From the NCBI GenBank assembly GCA_032718475.1, contig JAUCBJ010008957.1, positions 1 through 22,866 on the forward strand: a DNA stretch of 22,866 nucleotides, given 5' to 3'. Origin of the DNA: Nemertoderma westbladi (lineage: Eukaryota > Xenacoelomorpha > Nemertodermatida > Nemertodermatidae). Below, piece by piece: positions 9,726 to 19,058 of this stretch. Position 1 is the first letter of the stretch; each line of letters starts with the position of its first letter. A program made the position numbers and the translations under genes. A model generated the notes under the pieces. It saw only the letters and a program-made list of their open reading frames with translations, had not been told where the DNA came from and made no database searches.

Positions 9726-10501
9726 AGCCCGTTTTCCATGATGTAACATAGCTACTAGCTACATGCCATAATGCAGCTAGTGGCCACTGAAAATAACTAG
9801 TATCGACAGGCTACTAGCTGTTGGCCGCAGCTCGTAGCTATTGGCTATTTGAGACACTGCCTTCCCGGTTTCCATGAAACACCTTGTTTCCATGAAACAC
9901 GCAGCTATCTGCAATGGTTCCTCGTCTATTAATATTTTTGTTTTGTATCTTTCAGTTAATTTCCACCCATCACATATTATATAAAAAGTTTTTATTTATT
10001 TGTGTGGAATTAATTTCGCACTACCAAATCGCCAGGGCGACATATTTTCTAACTTTATATTTCCAGTATATCCAGTATGTCACCGCGTCATTATTAGGTT
10101 GTTCTAGATAGTTTAAGTGCATAACTACAAATAATTTCACACAATTAAATAAAATTAGATTTGCCATTGTTGATAATTATCAATTTAATAATAAAATACA
10201 ACACAAAAATACAGTGGTCCCAAACTGCTTAGTTACTAATTATGTGGACATGCCTTTGAGTTGGAAAAAGCGATTGCAGGCAGCTATTATGAAATTATTA
10301 TGAAATATATAGCGTGGCACGTGGCGTGCCGCCACGGCTGTGACTTGGTTGAAGTCTTTATTTTCCTCGCGCAAATAGCTAGTAGCTTCGCGGCCAGTAG
10401 CTATTTGTTTCGTGGCAAGTAGCCACTAGTTAGCTATTGGCGACGAGCCAGTAGTTACTAGCTCGAAGCTACTAGTTATATTGCATCATGGAAACCGGGC
10501 T
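9726..10501. mobile_element. Non-autonomous DNA transposon with inverted repeats and TAA target duplication
   Basis: The left end AGCCCGTTTTCCATGATG (from 9726) is the reverse complement, with one change, of the right end, which read inward is AGCCCGGTTTCCATGATG (from 10501). Each end is flanked by TAA (9723-9725 and 10502-10504). Similarity continues more loosely for about 140 bp on both sides through TAGCTA/CTAGTAGC-rich sequence. Inside, the 15-bp word GTTTCCATGAAACAC occurs twice (9868-9882 and 9886-9900). No transposase is encoded. A TAA (TWA) duplication fits the PIF/Harbinger superfamily, but the family assignment is inference. Confidence 0.75.
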
Positions 10502-10504
10502 TAA

Positions 10505-11567
10505 CAAATGAAAGCTACTAGAGTGCGCAATAATAAAAATAATTATTTTGAAAAATAGTACAAATAGAAAGTAACTCTGACCGCTAGGGGCGTCAACAGT
10601 TCAATTACAATACAATACACATACATACATACAATACATACAATACAAGTAACATCAGAGTCTTGACATGACACATACTATATTTTTTGGTGTTGGAGGA
10701 ATATGCTTATTTGCCGATTCTTCAGCTTTTATTATATTCTGGTAGATAGATTTGGCTGATTTTTATCCATTGCCTAGATAATCCAAAACAGGTTTTATAC
10801 ATCAATTGTGTGCCATGGCAAGATCAACAGCATTTATAGGGGGATCAACCAGTAACAACTATATTTCGCTCCCATTACACTTCAAAAATATAAAATTTTT
10901 TATAATATCAAAAAATTAACCAAGGATAATAATTTCTTGAAAACAAAATTCTAGAAAAAGAAAAAAATAATATACAAGAGTTTAACAACGGTACAGCTAT
11001 ACATATTCCACAACATTTCATCCAATGTAACTTCATTATATAAACATATCATATTTAGTTGTAAATATTTTCTCTTTATAGAAAAACAGTATATACCCCC
11101 CCCCCCCCCCCCCATACGTAACTCTAGCCAATTATTGTCAAAGCAACCAAAATCTAGCTGATAGTCGTTGTTTAAATTATTGGGTTCAATTTGTGTTCTA
11201 GAACATTAAATAATTATGTTCTAGAATACTTTCTATATTATAAGTGTAATGTAATATTGTAATATTATTACCGTTGATAATGTTCTATAATATAAATAAA
11301 TAAACTAACAGGAAGGGGGGGGGGGGGGGGGGGTGTGTACTGTGTACTGTACTGTACTGTACCGTACATTGCAAATATCAAAATACTAAATTTAACATTA
11401 GTTAAATAAATCCCTAAATCACTTATTCGACGGGCAACCGCGGTGAATGGGGTTTAAAAATAATAAAGTGATTTGGGTAAATGTGACATGTGATTTATAA
11501 TTGTTTTACTGATATATACAAATATTTATATTTATCTGTATGAACATTGTACATTGTACAATGTACA
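10505..11567. other. Intergenic with microsatellites and opposed poly-C and poly-G tracts
   Basis: This stretch has no gene. A (CATA/ATACA) microsatellite lies at about 10598-10652. A run of 18 C is at 11096-11113 and a run of 19 G at 11315-11333, about 200 bp apart on the same strand. One TGTTCTAGAACA palindrome lies at 11194-11205 and a near copy at 11217 between the two runs. A (GTACT)n repeat follows at about 11336-11366. A palindromic ACATTGTACATTGTACAATG block (11545-11567) precedes the next element. Confidence 0.6.
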
Positions 11568-11569
11568 TA

Positions 11570-12103
11570 CACCATGTCCTGGAATATAGTGTCGTTATTC
11601 TGGTACTAGCTCTGGAACCAGCAGTCGCCCAAATTCTGCAGCCTCACCCCAAGGCCGTTCATGTAAGTATTCAGTATTCAGTATACGGAGTTTCCTACAT
11701 AAGAAAAATATTCCAGAACTTGTGTATTTATTAAATAGAATAAATGGCCTGCAGCGCAAGTCAGTACATGCAACATTTGAATATTCAGGTATTTCCCAAC
11801 CAAATTCAATTATTTTACATATTTGGAATCTTTGAAAGGACAGCTGTCCACTAGTATCTACAAATCGCTATAAGGTTGAAGAATGACTATGCTGTAACTG
11901 GTGCAATATCGACGGAGACACTTTTTTTAAACGCTTGTAGCTAAAGAACCAACGCAAAAATAAACATTCTGGCTCACCCAGGAAGGAGGAGGGAGATGAA
12001 ACTAAATCTGATTCAAATTTCATGCAATTTCATTAAGATTTGTAGAAAAATTTGGTGGGGGGACAGGTACCAAAATAACGACACTATATTCCAGGACATG
12101 GTG
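11570..12103. mobile_element. MITE family A, copy 1, TA target duplication
   Basis: The left end CACCATGTCCTGGAATATAG (11570 onward) continues inward as TGTCGTTATT. It is matched in inverse orientation by the right end (…CTATATTCCAGGACATGGTG, ending 12103). The inverted repeats run about 36 bp with one or two differences. TA dinucleotides flank both ends (11568-11569 and 12104-12105), as expected for Tc1/mariner-like or related MITEs. The 534-bp interior has no coding capacity; a mid-section (about 11790-12060) is shared with copy 2 at 13676-14991. Confidence 0.8.
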
Positions 12104-12105
12104 TA

Positions 12106-13302
12106 GGCCTAGCTATTTTTTTTCAGAAAGATAATTATTTGGGTCAAAATAAAGTAAACTATTTTGGTTAAAATGTATGTAGGCCTATTTCGGAATTATT
12201 TTATTTTTTAGGGTAATGATAGGACTATTATTCAATAAAAAAAGTAAGCTTTTTTCACACATATTCTAGCGAAATTCAACTATTCTATCCGAGTGGTTGA
12301 GTTTTACAAGAGTTGGCAGGTTTTTAGATGTGTGTTAAAATTCCAACGAGTGGAAAACGAGCGAGAATATCTCGCTAAAGAAAATGAGTGGAAAATAGTG
12401 TTTTCCTTTACGTTTTTATATCAAATATGTTGTTTTATTTGAAAAAAATATCACCAGCGTTATCAATTATTACGACGTATAATAATACGATATTTTAATT
12501 GTGAAGATTAATTTAATTAATTAATTAATTTAATTTAGAAGATTGTGTGAGCTACAGTAGCTGTACGTGTACACTAAGCTACCCGACAAGCCTCGGTCTA
12601 CATTATATAATCATTATGGACCACGAACCAGGGACTGGCATCGAATCGAATCGAAAGTTATTTTTCGTCTTCGATTTCCCTTATATTTTTCGATTCGATT
12701 TCGATTCGATTCAGCACAATTTCGATTCGATTTCGATTCGACTCAGGTAAAAAATTTCGACTTCGATTCGATTATTCGACCTTTGAATATTAACTTAATT
12801 ATTTGTTATTAAATATACATTATAAGTTATATTCTTCAATTATTGTTACTTTTCGCTCTAATATATCCAAAATTCGGAAGAAAATGAGTACATCTTTCCC
12901 AAGGAAAAAAAAATAACTCATAGGATTCCATTAATTTTACTTTATTCCCTTCAAAATATTTTATTACGTCATGTATTATTGAAAGAGCATCGAAGTAAAA
13001 AAGGTTTCTATGTAATTTGAGCAAAATCGATTCACACAATCAAAAGTTATTGTAACTTTAGTGTCTGTAAGGCGAACTCCAAAACGCAAATCAATATTCA
13101 ATATTTTATTTATTTATTTTATTTACCTTTCATGGTTCGGACACTAATGACACACACTACTAAATATAAAAAACAACAAACTACCTACAGAGCACAAACA
13201 TAACTATATATTTAATTAACTTTACATGACAATAGTTTATATATAAGATAAACTACTGTAAGAACATAACACAAAAATAATGTAGTTTAAGTAGAATAAA
13301 AA
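12106..13302. other. Intergenic, no gene seen; AT-rich
   Basis: I find no coding signal. Short ATTA/TTAA repeats occur around 12505-12540. A TTTATTTATTTATTTTATTTACC patch near 13108 might mark the 3' end of a degraded minus-strand LINE, by analogy with the microsatellite-like tail near 17710, but no protein motif supports it. Confidence 0.4.
12638..12785. repeat. TCGATTCGAT-type simple repeat
   Basis: Imperfect tandem copies of CGATT and CGATTT words fill this stretch (for example CGATTCGATTTCGATTCGAT at 12690-12740). Short open frames across it are products of the repeat. Confidence 0.85.
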
Positions 13303-13430
13303 TTCAATCATTTTTACACCGAATAAATATTCACAATATTTTACACCGGAAAAAAATTCAAAAGTTTTACGCCGAAAAAAAAAATATTCAATCAATTTTA
13401 CACCGAAAAATATTCAATAAATTTTTTTCA
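13303..13430. repeat. Minisatellite with TTTTACACCGAA-containing units
   Basis: Four diverged units of about 33-38 bp share TTTTACACCG (or TTTTACGCCG), an A run, and ATATTCA. They occur at about 13312, 13341, 13364 and 13399. Confidence 0.75.
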
Positions 13431-13549
13431 ACAATTGTAACATTACTCATCGCTGTTAGTATTAACAGCGAGTTGTTATTTAGCACTTTACAACTTTAGA
13501 GGACATTACAGCATTGTATTGGCCTGTACAGAGTATTGTATTTGGTGAT

Positions 13550-13638
13550 ATTGTTTACGTGGTAACCCATGACGGTGTTAAGTAATGTCCACTAAGGAGA
13601 CATTACTTAAGGCAATCATTGGATACCACGTAAACAAT
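13550..13638. repeat. Compact fold-back hairpin, arms of about 41 bp
   Basis: The left arm (13550-13590, starting ATTGTTTACGTGGTA) and the right arm (13596-13638, ending TACCACGTAAACAAT) are near-perfect inverse complements, separated by about 5 bp. Both contain AAGTAATGTC/GACATTACTT near the centre. A fold-back this tight may be a very short MITE or the joined ends of a decayed one. No clear target duplication was found. Confidence 0.75.
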
Positions 13639-13675
13639 AGGTGGAAATTTGCCTTCGAATGCCCATATCTCAGCT

Positions 13676-14991
13676 ATTTCCCAACCAAATTCAAATATTT
13701 TCACATATTTGGAATCCTTGCATGGCCAGCTTTCCACTAGTAGTACCTAGAAATCACTAAAAGATTGAAGAATAACTGCGGTGTAACTGGTGCAATATCG
13801 ACGGAGACAATTTTTATTAAACGTTTGTAGCTAAAGAACGAAAGCGAAAATAAAAATTCTGGTTCACCCAGTAAGGAGGAGGGAGGTGAAACTATTAGTC
13901 GAGGCAATCTAGCAAAAAACCCATAAGTATTTCGCAATCAATCCGAACCACACATTTTGGATTCTATATTACCTTATTAATGACCAAAAAAAGTCTACAA
14001 AAATTTATTTTGCGGATCATATGTTTATTCATGGAAATTCTGCGTAAATTTGCATAACACAAGCCAAACAAAAGGAACAGTAGGGAAAAGTAAGTAGCAA
14101 ATTGGTGATGTTCCAGAATAATTTGATTAATTTCACAATAAGCTGTGATTCAATGTGAAATTAGTAATATTTCAACTGGCGTGTTACACATTAATTGCTA
14201 TATCTCGGTAACTAGAAGTCGCATAAAATTTTTAAATATATCAAAAACTTCACGATATATTAAGCTAACTGTTGTAAAAAATTATACAATTCCCCTGCAA
14301 GGAAATTTCATAATTTCTATTAATGTTAGTGAACATTTTTCACATAATTAAATTGTGATTGCTCTATTGATTTTAGGTGTAATTTATTTATTTGTTTTCG
14401 TTTAGAAACCACAATAGTTTATCATATAACAAATAAATATTTTGGTAATAAGGGTTTTTGAGGTCGATAAATCCGATGGGGGAGGTTACATCCACCCGTA
14501 TAGTAGAGAAGTTGTGTAAATAAGGTCCTTATATTGTACCAGCAAAATTGGTATTAAAAATGGTTAAATTATTAGACAGTATCCGTTGCTCTGGTAACTA
14601 AATTGGTAACTATCTAGAAGTGCATACTTCTGTCAATCAATAGTCATTCGAGTAAAGTTTGTCTGTACCAAATTTGGAGAAAATCCCACCAATAGACCCC
14701 TTGTTGCTATGTAAAATCAATGTTGCTAAGGAAAGAAACAGGAAATTGAAGGTGATCCGCATAATATATTTTTATAGACTTTTTTGGGGGTATTAACAAG
14801 CTAATGTAGAATAAAACAATTTTGGTTTGGATGAATTGCGTATTTGTTATGGGTTGACCCCCTTTTTCGGAAAGATTGACTCGCCTATATCTCTGTTTCA
14901 AATTTCATGCAATCTAATTAAGATTTGTAAAAAAAATTTGGGGGGGGGGTCCATGTACTAGAATAATGACACTATATTCCAGGACATGGTG
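13676..14991. mobile_element. MITE family A, copy 2, left-truncated and split by another element
   Basis: From about 13676 the sequence matches copy 1 (shared text includes TATTTCCCAACCAAATTC, ACTGGTGCAATATCGACGGA and GTAGCTAAAGAAC). It breaks at about 13893 and resumes at about 14890 with CAAATTTCATGCAAT, ending in the same terminal repeat (…ATATTCCAGGACATGGTG) at 14991. TA follows at 14992-14993. The left terminal repeat present in copy 1 is missing. The break contains the family B element. Confidence 0.75.
13895..14889. mobile_element. Long-TIR element (family B) nested in the family A MITE
   Basis: The inserted DNA has long imperfect inverted repeats: left arm about 13896-14020, right arm about 14752-14889. 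Matching landmarks, left arm against the complement of the right, are CCCATAA, CGCAAT(C/T)(A/C)ATCC, AATCCGAACC/CATCCAAACC, AAAAAAGTCTA and TGCGGATCA. The interior (14021-14751) shows no transposase or other recognised coding sequence. Terminal bases are uncertain by a few positions. TA is present at both junctions, which suggests a TA target, though this is not proven. Confidence 0.65.
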
Positions 14992-14993
14992 TA

Positions 14994-15824
14994 TGGGATA
15001 GTTATAAAACCCGAAACCCGGAAATAACGAAATTATTAACGAAACTATCGAAATTCTAAAACAATCTACAAAATCTCGCTTTCCAGTATAATAGGTATTA
15101 TTTAAAGGCACATTTTACATTTTTTAATTAAAAGAATCCAATAGTTTCGCCCCATTTTCGTCCTTAAAAGTAATTTAATACTCAATACTGTCTGTTGGTT
15201 GGTTGTTGGGAGTTGACCAATGGCGGCTTGGATGAATCAATTCAGCATCAGCAGGCAGTGTACTGGTCAACTGGTGTATTACAAGGTTGGTACAGCCTGA
15301 AAGGGTAAAGTTAAAGGAACCGGTTCGGTCAGCCGGTACCCTAACCCAACACACCCCACACATTATGGCGTAGGGTACCTTCGCGTTGCAGGTATACACT
15401 TTACAGTGACTGCCAGGGAAGTGGTGCAGCGCGGCGAGTGTGTAGGCTTATTATTGGGATTATAATTACATTCTACAGTATTATTATATTCCGAGGTTGC
15501 AGTCCTCTGTCGCAATGCAGTAACTGCAGTAGGCTTACGCTCTGACTGTACTGTACTATTTTGAGCGCCCTCTTGTGGTGTTTTGGCATCATTGGATTAC
15601 CCCTAATAACCAATCAACAGAAGAGACAGTATTTGGAATTAATTTACTTTTAGGGTTGAAAATGGGGCGAAAATATCGGATTTTATTAATTAACAAATGT
15701 AAAGTGTGCCTTCTAATAATGCCGATCTCACTGGAATGTGAGATTTTATTTAAAGTTTTATAATTTCGATATTTTCGTTAATAATTTCGTAATTTTCGTT
15801 ATTTTCGGGTTTTATAACTATCCA
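14994..15824. mobile_element. Long-TIR element (family C), TA target duplication
   Basis: The left arm (about 14994-15225) begins TGGGATAGTTATAAAACCCG. The right arm (about 15590-15824), read inward, begins TGGATAGTTATAAAACCCG. The arms stay similar for about 230 bp, sharing AAATTATTAACGAAA, CGCCCCATTTTC, AAAAGTAA.TTAAT and ATACTGTCT. TA flanks both ends (14992-14993 and 15825-15826). The central 360 bp is less AT-rich and non-coding. The left TA is also the right-hand TA of the family A copy, so the two elements touch. Confidence 0.8.
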
Positions 15825-15826
15825 TA

Positions 15827-16037
15827 TACAGTATTTGGGGCAAAACGAATGTATTTTAGTACAAAAACTATGTAGTTTGAATTTTTGTTATGTCTTTTTT
15901 TCGATTAACTTTCATTGGTAGCTTATCATGTCGTTTAATATTGCAACTAACTATTTGTTCTCTAATTTGTTATATATTATGGGATAAACAGAGGATTATC
16001 AGCTATTGCTAAGGTTTGTTAAGCAAATTGTCAAAAC
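15827..16037 (+). other. Upstream flank of the ABCA exon
   Basis: About 210 bp of AT-rich sequence separates the family C element from the ABCA start codon. It presumably holds 5' UTR or an intron end. A T-rich stretch followed by AG at about 15893-15921 could be a splice acceptor, but this is weak and no promoter can be assigned. Confidence 0.3.
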
Positions 16038-16247
16038 ATGGAGGATAAGGTAAAACAGCTGCGATTACTTCTTTGGAAAAACATTCTACTACAACGCAGA
16101 AGGCCTGTGGGGACATTAATCGAAATTCTTTTGCCTATTGTTTTTTTTGGTTTGTTATATGGTTTACACACCACTATATTGAACAAAAATGGAGAACATT
16201 CTAAGATGGGACATAGAGATCTGCCCTACGAAATCAATTTTGAAGCA
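16038..16247 (+). CDS. ABC transporter subfamily A, first coding exon (N-terminal cytosolic tail and first transmembrane helix)
   Basis: The ATG at 16038 is in good context (A at -3, G at +4). The 70 codons read KQLRLLLWKNILLQRRRPV, then a hydrophobic helix TLIEILLPIVFFGLLYGL (about residues 25-42), then a lumenal start ending YEINFEA. An LLLWKN...QRR(R/K)P...E(I/L)LLP signature is characteristic of the extreme N terminus of ABCA proteins, which move lipids across membranes. A donor GTGAGT follows at 16248-16253, giving a phase-0 exon; the open frame continues to 16334 only as intron read-through. Downstream exons are not in the window, which turns into repeats. ABCA3-like is the closest guess for subtype. 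The exon looks intact and is the best candidate for a living host gene here. Confidence 0.8.
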
Positions 16248-16431
16248 GTGAGTTATATTTTGCACGATACAGATATTTATATATTATTTAATTTCATGTA
16301 TTATAACTTGTACATAACATTTACAGTTCAGTGAACATACACATACATATGGTCAATACATACATACTGTAGGGTCATATTTCAGGATATATCCATCTAT
16401 GTTTTGCATATCGGACTTATTATGTCGTCAT

Positions 16432-16590
16432 GCTGCATTGCAGCTGCATTATAGATATTTTAAGAATGCTATGCCGGTTTATCGAGAAATTTGGAAACAA
16501 TATTAGAAACCAAAACTCAATATCACCCACGACTTGCGTTATATTATCGGCGTCTTCTAGGTCAGTGTACTTTATGAGGCGGCTCAATAA
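16432..16590 (-). pseudogene. 3'-end fragment of the same RTE-like LINE as 8048-9245
   Basis: The 19-bp block GCTGCATTGCAGCTGCATT (16432-16450) is identical to that at 8048-8066. Similarity continues with TTTTAAGAATGCT(A/G)TGCC, TATCACCCA(C/T)GAC and into a minus-strand reading with DADNITQVVGDIEFW, the counterpart of DDLANVMGDRELW in the larger copy. Stops and indels are frequent. The fragment is severely 5'-truncated and sits less than 200 bp downstream of the ABCA exon, in what would be its first intron. Confidence 0.75.
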
Positions 16591-16685
16591 TATTAGAGGA
16601 TTATTATCCTTAGAGGATGGACTCCGTTTTTTTAAGTGAAGTTTTTTTGGACATCATTTTTTTGCACCTCATTTCAATCGGGAAC

Positions 16686-17604
16686 AGTTCCGTACGTCCC
16701 CCCATTTTGCGAGATTTTTTTACTATACCATAACACCATGTTTCTTGAGCGACACTAATCAAATATTAGTATATAGTATATATAGATAGTATATATATAG
16801 TATATATATATACTATCTATATATACTATATAATATATATAATATATATATATATATTGTATATATAGTATATATTATAGGTAGAAAGAATATATTCCAT
16901 AATATTAAATGACAATACAAGTCATTTCAAGGCAATTCAAGTCATTTTAAAAATAATATATATATATATACTATCTATATATACTATATAATATATATAA
17001 TATATATATATATATTGTATATATAGTATATATTATAGGTAGAAAGAATATATTCCATAATATTAAATGACAATACAAGTCATTTCAAGGCTATTCAAGT
17101 CATTTTAAAAATAATATATATATATATACTATCTATATATACTATATAATATATATAATATATATATATATATTGTATATATAGTATATATTATAGGTAG
17201 AAAAAATATATTCCATAATATTAAATGACAATACAAGTCATTTCAAGGCAATTCAAGTCATTTTAAAAATAATATATATATATATACTATCTATATATAC
17301 TATATAATATATATAATATATATATATATATTGTATATATAGTATATATTATAGGTAGAAAAAATATATTCCATAATATTAAATGACAATACAAGTCATT
17401 TCAAGGCAATTCAAGTCATTTTAAAAATAATATATATATATATACTATCTATATATACTATATAATATATATAATATATATATATATATTGTATATATAG
17501 TATATATTATAGGTAGAAAAAATATATTCCATAATATTAAATGACAATACAAGTCATTTCAAGGCAATTCAAGTCATTTTAAAAATGGGGGGACGTATGG
17601 AACT
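16686..17604. mobile_element. TIR-bounded element whose interior is a tandem repeat
   Basis: The left end (16686-16708, AGTTCCGTACGTCCCCCC then ATTTT) and the complement of the right end (17604-17582, AGTTCCATACGTCCCCCC then ATTTT) match at 22 of 23 positions. Almost everything between them is the 158-bp minisatellite. No target duplication is obvious. A related terminus (CATACGTAACTCTAGCC next to the C run, about 11109-11130) resembles the right flank here (ACGTATGGAACTCTAGCC), hinting at another family member. It has no coding capacity. Confidence 0.65.
16760..17585. repeat. 158-bp tandem repeat, about five copies
   Basis: The landmark TATAGGTAGAAA recurs with GGTAG starting at 16880, 17038, 17196, 17354 and 17512, exactly 158 bp apart each time. 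Each unit has a TA-rich part (TATATACTATCTATATATAC and similar, highly self-complementary) and a part with ATTAAATGACAATACAAGTC followed by two more CAAGTCATTT-like words. The copies differ at only a few positions (GAAAGAA versus GAAAAAA, GGCAATT versus GGCTATT), so the array is young or homogenised. The first unit is incomplete at its left. Confidence 0.95.
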
Positions 17605-17700
17605 CTAGCCTTTCAATCTATGCCATCAAACAATATTGTGTAAGCAGTTCAGGCGCTGCATCCACTCGGACACATACATACTAACTGTACTGTATAACAA
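17605..17700. other. Short unique stretch
   Basis: Nothing recognisable lies here between the TIR element and the microsatellite tail of the minus-strand LINE. Confidence 0.5.
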
Positions 17701-18570
17701 TAGATAGATAGATAGATTTCATAGATAGATTTATTTATACATTATGTAAAAACAAGAACAAAATACACCCAACAATGTACAGTATATATATTGTCCAACA
17801 TAACATATAGGATTATCCCTAAAGCTTTGCAGTTTATTTCCAAGTGGGTCCTTTATGTTACTTGGTTACAAATACAATATTACACTACGCTAACCTAAAA
17901 CAAATATAAAACGTAGTTACACTATGTACATGTACTGTACTGTAATGTACAGAAAAAGTTATTATAAAACTTAATTACAGTATAAATAGTAAATAATTAA
18001 TAAACTAATAACTTACTGTAGGACTATTGTACCTATTTTTACATTGCACACGGAGGTGAGATTTAACTGCAGATTTAAAAGAATATTGATTATCTAGGTT
18101 TTTTATTTCACTAGGCAGAGTGTTCCAATTTTTAATAACGTTAAAAAGGAAAGTATCGATTCGAAGGATTTACAATTCGGGAGGTAAAAGTTTGAAGCAC
18201 TAGCTCTGGTGTAAGAGTGTGTATCGCGCACTCTGTAGAATTTTTGTTTTAGGTAATTGGGACACTTACCATTATACACTTTATGCACATGGTTAAGGCG
18301 TAGCTGCTTAACTCTACTATCTAAGTTAAGCAGTCCAGATCCAGAAAAGTCATCTGGAGTTAGGTGGTGCCTAGGTTTGTAGTCTTTAATAAATCTTACT
18401 ACTTTATTCTGAGCTACTTGTAATTTATATTTAAGCTGTTTGGTTAAGCTTTCATACCAAGAAGTGCACGCATATTCCATGTGACACTGTATTAAAGAAG
18501 ATCAAAGTAACGGGAGTCGGTGTTTAAACTATTTTTATTTCTGTATAGAAACCTAAGCATACTGTCAACT
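17701..18570 (-). pseudogene. CR1/Jockey-like LINE, 3' part (RT tail, 3' UTR and microsatellite end)
   Basis: On the minus strand the post-RT region reads SMLRFLYRNKNSLNTDSRYF, then (H)MEYACTSWYESL (around 18480-18440), KLQVAQNKVVRFI, RLNHVHKVYNGKCP and, after a frame change near 18130, NWNTLPSEIKNLDNQYSFK, ending at a stop at 18005-18007. The order (L)EYxxxxWy..., LQ..QNK..R.I, ...P..Y, W..LP..I is the usual C-terminal region of CR1/L2/Jockey-type LINEs. About 300 bp of 3' UTR follow, ending in an ATCT-type microsatellite (about 17702-17730). The upstream half of the same copy lies at 21809-22645; the RTE-like element was inserted between them. Confidence 0.8.
18559..18570 (+). repeat. Left target-site duplication of the RTE-like insertion
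   Basis: ATACTGTCAACT here matches ATACTGTTAACT at 21809-21820 (one difference). The two copies bracket the RTE-like element. Removing the insert and one copy reconnects the minus-strand LINE reading VNSMLRF without loss. Confidence 0.85.
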
Positions 18571-18915
18571 GATATATGAGTATGAGAACCCTCCTGGATA
18601 AATACCGGCCCGGTCGTCGCCCGGGTCAATAAGGCCTCAGTGGTACACCAGGCTAGGGTCGATAAATCGGCAACTGCAACAGAAGACAGAGAAGAAAGAA
18701 GAACCAACCTGTTGAAATGTAAAAAGACACTAAAGATTGCTCGCACGCGCGCTGAAAGCACATAGCAAACAGGGTGACATGGTCGCTCTGGCAATGGAAT
18801 ATAACATCGACATCATCTGCATCCAAGAACATCGGATTTGTCATGAAGACACTGCCATGAAGTACAATTATACATTTATTATATAGGAAGGGATCTAGGG
18901 GTCTTTACCTCGAAT

Positions 18916-18945
18916 GATAAGTTTATTTTACCGAAAATAACTTAT
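18916..18945 (-). other. Strong hairpin in the SINE 3' body
   Basis: GATAAGTT…ATTTT and AAAAT…AACTTATC pair over 13 bp with a 4-nt loop (ACCG) and one bulged T. Its place near the 3' end of the SINE suggests a structural or recognition role in the RNA, which is inference. Confidence 0.7.
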
Positions 18946-19058
18946 CTTTTATTGGCGCAATTGTAGGACTAATCCCATCACATGCGTACTTTTTTAACCG
19001 GGTAGTGTACAAATTTAAGAATCGCGTAATTTTTCTTGAAATTAATATCTCATATCTC

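Noticed and set aside
12547-12812. Two overlapping open frames rich in FDFDS and RFRFD
   Set aside because: They are translations of the TCGATTCGAT simple repeat.
13737-13937. Minus-strand open frame of 66 codons
   Set aside because: It crosses the junction between two MITEs and is accidental.
15175-15399. Minus-strand open frame of 74 codons in the family C element
   Set aside because: It overlaps the inverted-repeat arm and centre of a non-coding element and has no known motif.
16760-17585. CRISPR-like array
   Set aside because: It is a head-to-tail 158-bp satellite with no unique spacers, in animal DNA.
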